From: Vibrio superstes
GTDB taxonomy: Bacteria > Pseudomonadota > Gammaproteobacteria > Enterobacterales > Vibrionaceae
Length of the DNA stretch: 64,000 nucleotides
Assembly: GCF_003569005.1 (NCBI RefSeq)
Contig: NZ_BCUR01000001.1
Location: 1,606,136-1,670,135 of the forward strand
Direction of reading: 5' to 3'
The stretch's first letter is position 1. The number at the start of each line of letters is the position of its first letter. This document shows positions 44,298-52,442 of the stretch, one piece after another. Under the pieces are notes generated by a model. The model did not search any database and was not told the origin of the DNA. It worked only from the letters and a program-made list of their open reading frames with translations. Made by a program: the position numbers and the translations under genes.

Positions 44298-45068
44298 ATG
44301 ACCAACTGGACTATCGAACGTCAAGAAAGCATCCAAATCGACGATGTGACAATTTATTTTGATATTGTTGGAGATAGCAGCAAAGCTCCATTAGTGATGC
44401 TCCATGGCGGTGTCGGTAGTATTGAAGATTTTGATGTACTTACTCCTTCACTATCACAAGACTATCAATTAATTAGAATTGATAGTCGCGGTCATGGTCG
44501 TTCTACGCTAGGCAGCAGCGAACTAACATATCAGCGCTTAGAGCAGGATGTTATTGCTGTGCTTAACTATTTGGGGATTAAAGAGACGGCAGTTCTTGGA
44601 TTCAGTGATGGTGGTGTCGTTGGCTATCGTTTGATGGCGTCAAACTCTGTAATTATCAGTAAGCTAATCACAATTGGCTCTGATTATAAGTTGGAAGTGA
44701 GTTCGACCATTTACAATATTTTGTCTGGAGTGACAGGGCAGAGCTGGAGCGAGAAATTCCCAGATTCATATCGACTTTTTCACGAGCTAAACCCAGAGCC
44801 GAACTTTGATGCGTTCGTCGCTGAAATTGTTAGAATGTGGACGGATACAACCTCATCAGGCTACCCTGCGAATACGATTGATCAAATTGATGGCAAGGTA
44901 CTGGTGATACGTGGTGATGAAGATTTCTTTTTCCCTCTTCCAGCAGCATTAGAGCTAGTTAATCGACTTAAAGACTCATCGTTTGCTAATGTCCCATTCG
45001 CTGGTCATGAGACACATAAGGATCAGCCAGAATTTGTTTGTAGTGTAATTAAACAGTTTTTACTCTAA
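44298..45068 (+). CDS. Alpha/beta-fold hydrolase
   Basis: 256 residues, cytoplasmic. Core elements: PLVMLHGGVGSIEDFDVL (oxyanion region), IDSRGHGRST, nucleophile Ser in LGFSDGGVVG, acid Asp in VIRGDEDFF, and His in AGHETHKDQP. Substrate unknown. Paired with the WYL regulator upstream. Confidence 0.9.
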   Translation: MTNWTIERQESIQIDDVTIYFDIVGDSSKAPLVMLHGGVGSIEDFDVLTPSLSQDYQLIRIDSRGHGRSTLGSSELTYQRLEQDVIAVLNYLGIKETAVLGFSDGGVVGYRLMASNSVIISKLITIGSDYKLEVSSTIYNILSGVTGQSWSEKFPDSYRLFHELNPEPNFDAFVAEIVRMWTDTTSSGYPANTIDQIDGKVLVIRGDEDFFFPLPAALELVNRLKDSSFANVPFAGHETHKDQPEFVCSVIKQFLL

Positions 45069-45414
45069 GAACACGCTAGGGCACGTAGTATAAGTGTCCT
45101 ACATTTTTCTGTCCTCGTATTTTGAATCACTCTGTTATCTGCCATAAAAGTGTCATTTGAGTTACTTCAATTAATCCGCCAGTTGCTAAATTAGTAAACT
45201 GTATAACTTGTTTTTGTCCAGAAACGTTACACGGCCAAGTATTGGACAGAAGCGCCTTAGAAGCACGGCTCTAAAACGTTTTTCCCATTCCAAGCTAGAA
45301 TAGTTGATCTTCGCGAACCGATCATGCTGACATAGACCTGCATTTCCTAATGTTGGAAAACAATATGAACTCATTTTTCAAAGATCATTTTACCTTTATT
45401 ATAATGTCGTAAAG
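45069..45414. other. Gene-free stretch
   Basis: 346 bases. A 62-codon frame on the minus strand (45186-45374) lacks a ribosome site and looks like a chance frame, so it is not called. Nothing else is recognisable here. Confidence 0.45.
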
Positions 45415-45495
45415 CTAGCTATTTAGCTGGATAACTAAAAATAAAAAGAAGGCTAAGTAACCTATAAATATCGCGAAGATAGGTAAATATTTCAT
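45415..45495 (-). CDS. Candidate 26-residue single-span membrane peptide
   Basis: A tiny frame starting MKYLPIFAIF, continuing hydrophobically for about 20 residues and ending in a short polar QLNS tail, stop TAG at 45415-45417. The ATG at 45495 has AGGATTGAGC upstream, a good ribosome site. It is divergent from the esterase gene, and the paired operator at 45551 and 45595 lies between the two. It has the general look of short regulators or accessory subunits of membrane complexes; I cannot name a family. Too short for routine gene calling. Confidence 0.5.
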   Translation of the reverse strand: MKYLPIFAIFIGYLAFFLFLVIQLNS

Positions 45496-45550
45496 GCTCA
45501 ATCCTCATATCAGTGAGTTGATTATGAATAGTGATGTGAATATGGAATAG

Positions 45551-45609
45551 GAATTAGAGGAATTCATTATTGCTACTTTTCTATAATCAAAATTGAATTT
45601 CTCTAATTC
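45551..45609. promoter_or_regulatory. Operator pair 1 (44-base spacing)
   Basis: GAATTAGAGGAATTC at 45551-45565 and GAATTTCTCTAATTC at 45595-45609, in opposite orientation, with centres 44 bases apart (45558 and 45602). The second is 79-93 bases before the esterase ATG; the first is 56 bases before the minus-strand small frame. Confidence 0.75.
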
Positions 45610-45687
45610 ATAGTGCCAATGGATTAGGTCGTGAATAATCGCCTTAGTTCGACAATCAAGGCTTTTAAATTCATTACCGGAGTTACT

Positions 45688-46728
45688 ATGAAAACCAAAT
45701 CACTACGCTCAGTTATCCCAGCATTGTTATTTAGCTTATCGAGTACAGCGGCGTTTTCCGGAATGGAACTGCAAAAACGAACCGTTCCGACCCCAGCAGG
45801 AATATCGGTAGAGTTTGCTCAGTTATTTGAGAACAGAGTTACTCCACCGGCACTTCCTGTTCCGAACAACACGGCAGAGTGGTTGGCGTTACAAGCCCAG
45901 TTTGATGCACCAGGTATAAAAATGGCTCAACAAGGCCTAGAGCGTTTGGATGTTACTTATGAAGCAAAGCAGTTTGCCGGAGTCGATACGTTCTTTGTTA
46001 CACCAAAAAATATTGCTCCTGAATATAAAGATAAGTGGTTAGTACATATTCATGGTGGTGCGTTTGTTTTCGGTGGGGGGGAATCCGCTCTACGAGAAGC
46101 TATTTGGGTTGCTAACAGGCTTGGTGCTCAGGTCATCTCTATTGATTATCGTCAACCGCCATTGCACCCATTTCCTGCGGCAATTGATGATGCTGTTGCT
46201 GTTTGGAAAGAGCTAATAAAAACACAGTCACCGGAATCGACAGCGATTTTTGGCACATCTGCAGGCGGTAACATAACGTTGGCAACGACACTTAAAATTC
46301 AGGAACTCGACCTTCCCGCACCTGGCGCACTGTTTGTTGGGACGCCAGCCGTCGATCTTAAAGAGACATCGGATTCATGGTTAACGTTGCAAGGCTTAGA
46401 TCCTCTAGGTCAGCGAGAAGGGCTTATTGAGGCGACTTTCGATCTATACGCTGATGGAGAGGCACTTGATAATCCTCTGATCTCACCAATATATGCAGAT
46501 ATTGATGAATTCCCACCAACGATATTTATTTCAGGCACTCGAGATCTCTTGCTAAGTGATACGGTTCGTATGCATCGATTATTACGCAGTGAAGGCGTGG
46601 AAACTGACTTGCATATATATGATGGCCAGTCTCATGGAGATTACTTGAATGGTATATTGTTCGACATGCCAGAATCTGAAGACGCTATCAATGAGCTAGG
46701 TCAGTTCTTTAATAAACATATCAACTAG
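45688..46728 (+). CDS. Exported HSL-type esterase/lipase
   Basis: 346 residues from the ATG at 45688 (GGAG six bases upstream; the GTG 57 bases earlier is not used). Signal peptide ends near FSG. Alpha/beta hydrolase of the hormone-sensitive-lipase kind: VHIHGGAFVFGGG oxyanion motif, nucleophile in GTSAGGN, Asp in FISGTRDLLL and His in DGQSHGDY. Periplasmic or secreted carboxylester hydrolase, substrate unknown. Behind the operator pair at 45551-45609; followed by the 49-codon frame and the MscS gene. Confidence 0.9.
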   Translation: MKTKSLRSVIPALLFSLSSTAAFSGMELQKRTVPTPAGISVEFAQLFENRVTPPALPVPNNTAEWLALQAQFDAPGIKMAQQGLERLDVTYEAKQFAGVDTFFVTPKNIAPEYKDKWLVHIHGGAFVFGGGESALREAIWVANRLGAQVISIDYRQPPLHPFPAAIDDAVAVWKELIKTQSPESTAIFGTSAGGNITLATTLKIQELDLPAPGALFVGTPAVDLKETSDSWLTLQGLDPLGQREGLIEATFDLYADGEALDNPLISPIYADIDEFPPTIFISGTRDLLLSDTVRMHRLLRSEGVETDLHIYDGQSHGDYLNGILFDMPESEDAINELGQFFNKHIN

Positions 46729-46784
46729 TTTTTAGCAAGCTAACAATGAATCACAGGGATGTGGATGTTTATTTGGAGGATATA

Positions 46785-46934
46785 ATGACAACGTTATTCA
46801 CTTCACTTTTTAAATGTATATCTACGTTACTACAAGCTAATAATCATTATGCTCAACACCAATCCGTCGTGGATCATTCTTATTCGCTAGCCCCTATGCT
46901 TGCATTGCATCAAAGTAACGACGGGAGCTCGTAG
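46785..46934 (+). CDS. Candidate small protein (49 residues) coupled to MscS gene
   Basis: Starts MTTLFTSLFKC at an ATG with GGAGG six bases upstream, a very strong ribosome site. It ends TAG, sharing a base with the GTG start of the MscS gene. No recognised family; the sequence is polar with histidine and serine-rich middle (NNHYAQHQSV). It may be a leader for coupled translation rather than a functional protein. Confidence 0.5.
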   Translation: MTTLFTSLFKCISTLLQANNHYAQHQSVVDHSYSLAPMLALHQSNDGSS

Positions 46935-48748
46935 TGATAAGACGTTTTTATTCGATGTTAGTAGCCGTCTTTCTAACAATACCCTTATATCTAACCATAC
47001 CTAATGCGCTAGCCATGCCAAGTATCACGTTAGATCTCGCTGACACGTCGAGCCCTAAACATACTCTATCGAGCTTCATTAGGGATTCAAGTGTGGTTAT
47101 TGAGCATTGGAAGAATGAGACACTGCATCTTAAAGAAGCGCAACATGCTTATTCACAAGTGATCAGAACCATGGATTTATCTATGGTTCCGAATCGCAGC
47201 CGAACCGTTGTCGTGATGGAGAAAATCATTCTTCTTCGTGAGTTGTTGGATCGAATTGATCAAGGTACTCACCAGTTAGTACCCAATGTCGAGCAAATAA
47301 GGGGAGAGGAGATTGACCATTGGCGCTTGGGCAATACTGAGATTGTATTGTCTCGTCAAACTCTAGGCGATCGAACCGATCAGTTCCTATTCAGTTCGAG
47401 CACCATTCAAAGTCTTTCTCGGTGGTATAGAACGATGTCAGTTCTTCCGCACTATACCGAAGTACGTCCAGACTATTATCAGGAGTTTCTGATTAGCCCC
47501 GGACCTATGTTCTCTAAGCAATTTGTGCTTTCTTTACCTGCATCTTTTAATCAACTTTATGGACCGCTTCCTTTATGGCAATGGATTGCACTTTTAGGCG
47601 TTTTGTCACTATGTAAGATGATGATAAGAATGTGCTTTTTGCTTGGTGAGCGTTGGAATAGTCGTTGGGTCGGAAAAGGCTTAAAATGGCGGGCAGGTCG
47701 GCTGTTGTCCCTAGTGGGCGTGGTGAACTTGCTGTTTTTAGCAAGATGGGTGATTGATGATGGAATATGGATTACAGGTGGTGTTTATCAGCTGTTCACC
47801 ACCTTTTTCCTTCTCGCTCAGTTCTTCTTTGTTTCTTGGCTTATTATGGCCATTTTCAATTACTTCGCAGATATTTATGTATTTAAAAAGCACAATGGAA
47901 AGCACGTAGATTCTTCACTGATTACTGTATTAGCGCGTATTTTTGGTGGGTTGACGATCGCGATTCTTGGTATCTATGTCATCGAGTTTATGGGATTTTC
48001 AATCTCCCCAATATTGGCAGGCTTGGGTGTGGGTGGTTTAGCGGTTGCACTGGCCATTCGCCCTATATTAGAGAACGTAATCAACGGATTAACGCTCTAT
48101 GCTGACGGGGGAGTAAAGATTGGTGAGTTCTGTCGTTACGGAGACAAACTCGGAACCATTGAAAGTATTGGTTTGCGCTCGACTAGAGTCCGGACGTTAG
48201 AGCGCTCTTTAATTACCATCCCTAACTCAGAATTTGCCAACATGGAAATTGATAATTTGGAGCGACGTGATAAGCGGCGCATGGAACATGTGTTGAGATT
48301 GCGTTCTGAAACCACCCTTGAACAACTTAGGGTATTGATCGTTAATCTGCGTCGATTGTTGCTACAACATCCAATCATCGAAGAAGATCCACTTCGAGTG
48401 AGACTCATGGGTGTTGGGGAGTACTCTATCAATATTAGTCTGATGGCATATGTTAGTTGCCGTAACCATGAAGAATTCATGGCTGCCCAAGAGGACATTC
48501 TGTTCTCCGTGTTGACCCAAGTTGAGAATGTTGGTGCGAAGATTGCTCATTCTACTCAATATCAACTTGTGGATGTCAATTCCAATGACAATGACGAACA
48601 GAAACGGCAGGCCGAACAGGTTGTTGCGCAGTGGCATGAAGAGCAAGTTTTTCCATTCCCTGATTTCAGTTTTGAATATAAATACGAAATCCAAAACACC
48701 ATCATGTATCCGGCGACAACCTCTGCTGTTCGCTCATCTTCTGTTTAA
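46934..48748 (+). CDS. Large MscS-family mechanosensitive channel
   Basis: 604 residues from a GTG with GGGAG upstream. An N-terminal signal (LTIPNALA) and a long periplasmic part precede about four to five membrane helices (around 215-395). The MscS core is clear: GLGVGGLAVALAIRPILENVINGLTLYADGGVKIGEFCRYGDKLGTIESIGLRSTRVRTLERSLITIPNSEF (pore helix and cytoplasmic beta domain). Releases solutes upon osmotic downshock. In the esterase unit behind operator pair 1; its presence fits an envelope/ion stress regulon. Confidence 0.92.
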   Translation: MIRRFYSMLVAVFLTIPLYLTIPNALAMPSITLDLADTSSPKHTLSSFIRDSSVVIEHWKNETLHLKEAQHAYSQVIRTMDLSMVPNRSRTVVVMEKIILLRELLDRIDQGTHQLVPNVEQIRGEEIDHWRLGNTEIVLSRQTLGDRTDQFLFSSSTIQSLSRWYRTMSVLPHYTEVRPDYYQEFLISPGPMFSKQFVLSLPASFNQLYGPLPLWQWIALLGVLSLCKMMIRMCFLLGERWNSRWVGKGLKWRAGRLLSLVGVVNLLFLARWVIDDGIWITGGVYQLFTTFFLLAQFFFVSWLIMAIFNYFADIYVFKKHNGKHVDSSLITVLARIFGGLTIAILGIYVIEFMGFSISPILAGLGVGGLAVALAIRPILENVINGLTLYADGGVKIGEFCRYGDKLGTIESIGLRSTRVRTLERSLITIPNSEFANMEIDNLERRDKRRMEHVLRLRSETTLEQLRVLIVNLRRLLLQHPIIEEDPLRVRLMGVGEYSINISLMAYVSCRNHEEFMAAQEDILFSVLTQVENVGAKIAHSTQYQLVDVNSNDNDEQKRQAEQVVAQWHEEQVFPFPDFSFEYKYEIQNTIMYPATTSAVRSSSV

Positions 48749-48901
48749 AGTGGCCTCGAGCCACGATGCACGCTAGGTCACCATGTATTCTAAACCTTGT
48801 CGTCCCTAAAGACACAATGCCCTTAAAGTGCCTTATAGAAGGTTTTAGGGATTAGAAACCTTGGTGATAGTTTTTAGTACTAAAGCGGGTAGCTCAGCTT
48901 G

Positions 48902-49834
48902 CTATCGGAGGTCAGGTTGAACAACGCTATCGAAGTAATTCTGCATGGTCTGATGCAGTAGTTGATGAAGTGGAAATCCTCTCTTCGATTGAAGATATCC
49001 ACCCTCTACGCCAATTTGGCGCATTTCTTTTGGTAAGTTGGGGAATGGATAACAGCTTAGCTCAGGATCATTTTCGGTCATATAACTACTGCCAAAAGAG
49101 AAAGCGTCTGAATTTTTAAGCTTACTTCGTAATACTGTTAAGCTATGTGTCGCTAACACAACATTCGCGGTGTAGCCTTTTGATATATAGAGATCTTCGA
49201 TTGGGGCTCGTTTGGTGTTGATGCCATCAATCAAGATTCTTGTGATGGGTAGGTGATGAATATCTTCCCATTCACTACTCCTACTCAGTACAGGATGTTC
49301 TTTGCGTGCAATGAGGCTCAACTTTACTTCGGTGAGCTTATGCTGGTAGATATCTTGAGGTAGTGGGATGCCTGAAAGTTGCAACAAATAATCGACTTGA
49401 CCATTTAACACTTCTGCCAAGCTTTTGTCTTGCCAGTAGACTAATTTAAAATTTGCTTGTGGAAGAGCTTCATGTAGAACCTTAAAAATCCCTTCTCCAT
49501 ACTGTTCAATGAGAAATATGTTCATAGCGATGGTAACTTCACCAGTAAACATCTTGGGATCAAAGTTGTGGTAGGACTCAACTACCTTAAGTAAAGGAGA
49601 GTACATTTCATCGGCTGCTTCGGCGAGTTTTTCTGCCAACTCTGAAGGCTCTACGCCGTGTGCTTTGCGAAGAAAAAGCTGGTCGCCAAAGGTTTCTCTT
49701 AACTTCGCCATCCCCCTGCTGACACTGGTTTGCGATATGCCAAGCTTGTCTGCTGCAGCATGGGTATTACGGGTTTCAACAACCGCCTTGAGTAACTTGA
49801 GCAGATTTAGGTCTAAGTCTTGAAGTTCTTTCAT
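48902..49834 (-). CDS. LysR-family regulator, candidate controller of the 45-59 kb operators
   Basis: 310 residues from ATG 49834 (AAGGGAACGC upstream). DNA-binding half LQDLDLNLLKLLKAVVETRNTHAAADKLGISQTSVSRGMAKLRETFGDQLFLRKAHG; effector half follows (LLQLSGIPLPQDIY, SLIARKEHPVL). It lies in the middle of the group of genes that share the ATGAATTAGAGAAATTCAT dyad, and is the only regulator between 45.4 and 61.5 kb. Linking it to that dyad is inference; its own promoter shows no copy. Confidence 0.85.
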   Translation of the reverse strand: MKELQDLDLNLLKLLKAVVETRNTHAAADKLGISQTSVSRGMAKLRETFGDQLFLRKAHGVEPSELAEKLAEAADEMYSPLLKVVESYHNFDPKMFTGEVTIAMNIFLIEQYGEGIFKVLHEALPQANFKLVYWQDKSLAEVLNGQVDYLLQLSGIPLPQDIYQHKLTEVKLSLIARKEHPVLSRSSEWEDIHHLPITRILIDGINTKRAPIEDLYISKGYTANVVLATHSLTVLRSKLKNSDAFSFGSSYMTENDPELSCYPFPNLPKEMRQIGVEGGYLQSKRGFPLHQLLHQTMQNYFDSVVQPDLR

Positions 49835-50146
49835 GCGTTCCCTTTTCGTAATGAAGTTCGAAAGCCTCAATCAAGAATAAGGGAAATTGACCTAGGTTCA
49901 ATAGTTTAAGAATGATATGTCTTAAAGAATATGTGATACGGCTTGTAAGAATGCACTGTGAGAAGGTTTAGCTTTCAACCGAGGGTGTTCTATGTAGTGA
50001 GGGTTGGCAACATCCGTGTTACTGAAGGCTCATCAGGATTTGAACTGGGCTCGAGAGTGCATACGTTTAGCTTAAGCCCAAAGGTGCACTTAACGCGCAG
50101 AGATACATTTAGTATGGATAGTAAGTCTCAGAACGCATAAATACAG

Positions 50147-50848
50147 TTAAAATGCATAAGCGTAGTTAAGGCCAAGCTTGTTGTCTGAGTTGTCATAGAT
50201 ACCATAGTTAACTGAAACATTCTGATTATCTGTGATTCGATAGGAGAAGCTACTTTCCCAGTCTAACGTATTGATTTTAAGCGTCTGGTCGCTCAGTGAC
50301 ATCGTATAGATTGGTGCGACCATAATTGAGGCTTGATCGGTAATGGTCACTACACTGTATAATTGCGCCATGGCGATAGGCACTTCTTTATCAAGGTTGT
50401 CGCTGGAGATAGCGCCCATGCCAATAACCGGCGCGATAATGAGCCGTTCATGCAGTGGTAGGACTTGCATCGCGTTCAATACGAAGGTATGTGTGTCGTT
50501 ACGGTCATCATATAAATAGTCGCCCATCACGCCACTACCAAAATGGGTGCTAAGTGCTGCAGCTCTGACTCTATATGTATCAAAATTATTCAAAGACTGA
50601 GCGAAAATCAGGGCAGCCCAATTGTCTGTGATCGTTCTAGCATAACCAAATCCTGTCTCGAAGCCTCTGCTGTTGTAGCCTAGTTGAAGAGAGCTATAAG
50701 CCGCGGTTGGATCGGTGAAATCAATGGGGGATGTTTCTATGGTCGCTTCTGTAAATTCTTCTACAGCGGATTCAAAGTCGATTGTATTTTCATTGGCGAT
50801 TGAATGGGCGCTTATTACACAGCTCAGCAATAATAGTTTATTTTTCAA
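50147..50848 (-). CDS. Outer-membrane beta-barrel protein A
   Basis: 233 residues with a signal peptide (ending SIANE). An acidic leader (ESAVEEFTEATIETSPIDFTDPTA) is followed by alternating beta strands (LQLGYNSRGFETGFGYA, LNYAYAF) ending in phenylalanine, the outer-membrane barrel signature. Its neighbour at 50922 is a second, only distantly similar barrel, in the same direction. Substrate unknown. Confidence 0.72.
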   Translation of the reverse strand: MKNKLLLLSCVISAHSIANENTIDFESAVEEFTEATIETSPIDFTDPTAAYSSLQLGYNSRGFETGFGYARTITDNWAALIFAQSLNNFDTYRVRAAALSTHFGSGVMGDYLYDDRNDTHTFVLNAMQVLPLHERLIIAPVIGMGAISSDNLDKEVPIAMAQLYSVVTITDQASIMVAPIYTMSLSDQTLKINTLDWESSFSYRITDNQNVSVNYGIYDNSDNKLGLNYAYAF

Positions 50849-50892
50849 AGTAACTCACTTATTAAAATATCTGAGGTTGGGTGTTAAAAGAT

Positions 50893-50914
50893 GAGCTGCC
50901 AAAATTGGCAGCTC
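50893..50914 (-). terminator. Hairpin between the two barrel genes
   Basis: GAGCTGCCAA and TTGGCAGCTC form a perfect ten-pair stem with a two-base loop, 8 bases past the stop at 50922, followed on the minus strand by ATCTTTTA. Confidence 0.72.
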
Positions 50915-50921
50915 TAGTAAT

Positions 50922-51599
50922 TTAGAAAGAATGTTTAAATGAGAATAATGACAGGTTATTACCATCATCATATTCGTAGCTATACACGAATGCGCTTGTA
51001 CTATTTAATTGATAACCAAGCTCTGCCGTGTAATCCCAATCTCTCAGCGTTGATTGGTTACCATTCTTTTCTTTCACTTTACCTAAGCTATAAGTGTATT
51101 CCGGTGTGAATCCTACCCAGATGTTAGGGTTCAGGTTGTAAGTCATATCAAGTGATGCACTGGTGTAGTAAACACTGCTACTCATCTGCTGATGCTTCAG
51201 GTTGCCAAGCGTTAATTGAGGAATAACAGAAAACTGTTCGTTAAGCGTAGTGGCCTTGTAAAGACTGAAGCTATAGTCATTTGCACGTAAATTATCTGAT
51301 TGGAAGTTGGTATCATGTTCATACTCAAAAACAAGCCCTAAACCATCGCTTCTTTGGAAATCAAATCCGAATTCGTGGTTATCAAAATTGTCGTCACCGC
51401 TATATGAACTTAGCAAACTCCAATCGTTATTTAGTGATTTTGCATATTGAAGGCCAATATTAAAATCATTACTGCCGTAACCAATATCAAACCCTGAATA
51501 ATGTTGTTTGGAATCAGAGAAGTCAACATTGGTATTTGCAAGTACTAACGGTGAAGAAATAAGTGATGCAATTAATAGAGATGTTTTAGTTAGTTTCAT
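50922..51599 (-). CDS. Outer-membrane beta-barrel protein B
   Basis: 225 residues. Signal peptide (ending VLA-NTN) and many short amphipathic strands (YSGFDIGYGSNDFNIGLQYA, WVGFTPEYTYSLG, AFVYSYEYDDGNNLSLFSFKHSF) with terminal Phe. A small porin-like barrel of unknown cargo. The dyad TATGAAT-N7-ATTCATA at 51662-51682, 63 bases upstream, is a weak relative of the other operators. Confidence 0.72.
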   Translation of the reverse strand: MKLTKTSLLIASLISSPLVLANTNVDFSDSKQHYSGFDIGYGSNDFNIGLQYAKSLNNDWSLLSSYSGDDNFDNHEFGFDFQRSDGLGLVFEYEHDTNFQSDNLRANDYSFSLYKATTLNEQFSVIPQLTLGNLKHQQMSSSVYYTSASLDMTYNLNPNIWVGFTPEYTYSLGKVKEKNGNQSTLRDWDYTAELGYQLNSTSAFVYSYEYDDGNNLSLFSFKHSF

Positions 51600-51661
51600 A
51601 AATATAAATCCAGGTTGTGTTCGTTTATGCCACCATTTTATTTACTGGCTGGGGAGTAGAC

Positions 51662-51682
51662 TATGAATTACTGCGATTCATA
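51662..51682. promoter_or_regulatory. Operator-like dyad, divergent copy
   Basis: TATGAAT-N7-ATTCATA has perfect seven-base arms and shares the outer arms with the 45-59 kb operator consensus, but its centre (ACTGC) differs. Placed 63 bases before the barrel gene ATG. Confidence 0.45.
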
Positions 51683-51707
51683 TCTGCTAAACGCACAAAT
51701 ATATAAA

Positions 51708-51733
51708 AGCCCCAACCAAAAATGGCTGAGGCT
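51708..51733 (-). terminator. Probable terminator after marC
   Basis: AGCCCCAACC and GGCTGAGGCT pair eight of ten bases around a six-base loop; the minus strand continues TTTTATATAT. Confidence 0.55.
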
Positions 51734-51755
51734 AAAAAGTGGTCTGTTTGTTTAT

Positions 51756-52418
51756 TTAAAAGAGCTCATTGATCTCAAGAACGATTTCTTGAATCCCTAG
51801 AGTGAAAAACTGAACTCCCATGCAGATTAATAGGAAGCCCATAATTCGGGTAAAAGCATTGATGCCATTTTGACCAAGTGCCTTTAGCAGAGGATAAGCC
51901 ATGGTTAATGTGAAGGTCGCAATAAGTGCGACGAGGGCAAGTCCTGCGACTACGCCACTATAGACGCTAGTCATACTCGTATGGTTTTCATAGGTAGCAA
52001 TTTGGGCGGCCAGGCTGATGATCATTGCCATAGAACCAGGGCCACATAATGAAGGAATGGTCAAAGGAACTAGTGCGATTGAATCTTGCCCGGAGGGGGC
52101 TACTCCATTGTCGGGGCGAGGGAACAGCATATTAAAGCCAATTGCGACAATGATGATGCCCCCACCTAAACGCAAGCTCGGTATTGAAATACTGAAGAGC
52201 TCGAGTACCGATGCACCAATGAAGAAGGTGACGCACAAGGCAATGAAAAGATAGACTCCAGTCGTTTTGGCTTGTGACACTATATATTTCTTATCTCGTC
52301 CTTTACTCAAACCGAGTAAAACCGTTGCTGCTGCGGGAGGGTTCATTATAGGTAACAGGCCAAGAACCGTGAGTGTCATATAGGTGAACAATGTTTCTAA
52401 ATACATAGGAATTCTCAT
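51756..52418 (-). CDS. MarC-family membrane protein
   Basis: 220 residues (216 if the ATG at 52406 is used; neither has a clear ribosome site). Six hydrophobic segments; family blocks LLPIMNPPAAATVLLGLSKG, LGGGIIIVAIGFNMLFPRP, PLTIPSLCGPGSMAMIISLAAQ and AFTRIMGFLLICMGVQFFTLGI. MarC proteins are integral membrane proteins of unknown transport substrate. Last gene of the ion/membrane operon that begins with chaA. Confidence 0.9.
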   Translation of the reverse strand: MRIPMYLETLFTYMTLTVLGLLPIMNPPAAATVLLGLSKGRDKKYIVSQAKTTGVYLFIALCVTFFIGASVLELFSISIPSLRLGGGIIIVAIGFNMLFPRPDNGVAPSGQDSIALVPLTIPSLCGPGSMAMIISLAAQIATYENHTSMTSVYSGVVAGLALVALIATFTLTMAYPLLKALGQNGINAFTRIMGFLLICMGVQFFTLGIQEIVLEINELF

Positions 52419-52442
52419 GTTGTAGTGGCAGATAACGTTAAA

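Noticed and set aside
45186..45374. 62-codon minus-strand frame
   Set aside because: No ribosome site and no recognisable features; likely a chance frame.
48750..48764. GTGGC-x5-GCCAC hairpin after MscS gene
   Set aside because: Short stem without a T run; not convincing as a terminator.
49958..50140. 60-codon plus-strand frame between the LysR and barrel genes
   Set aside because: Starts at GTG without ribosome site; sequence looks like translated non-coding DNA.
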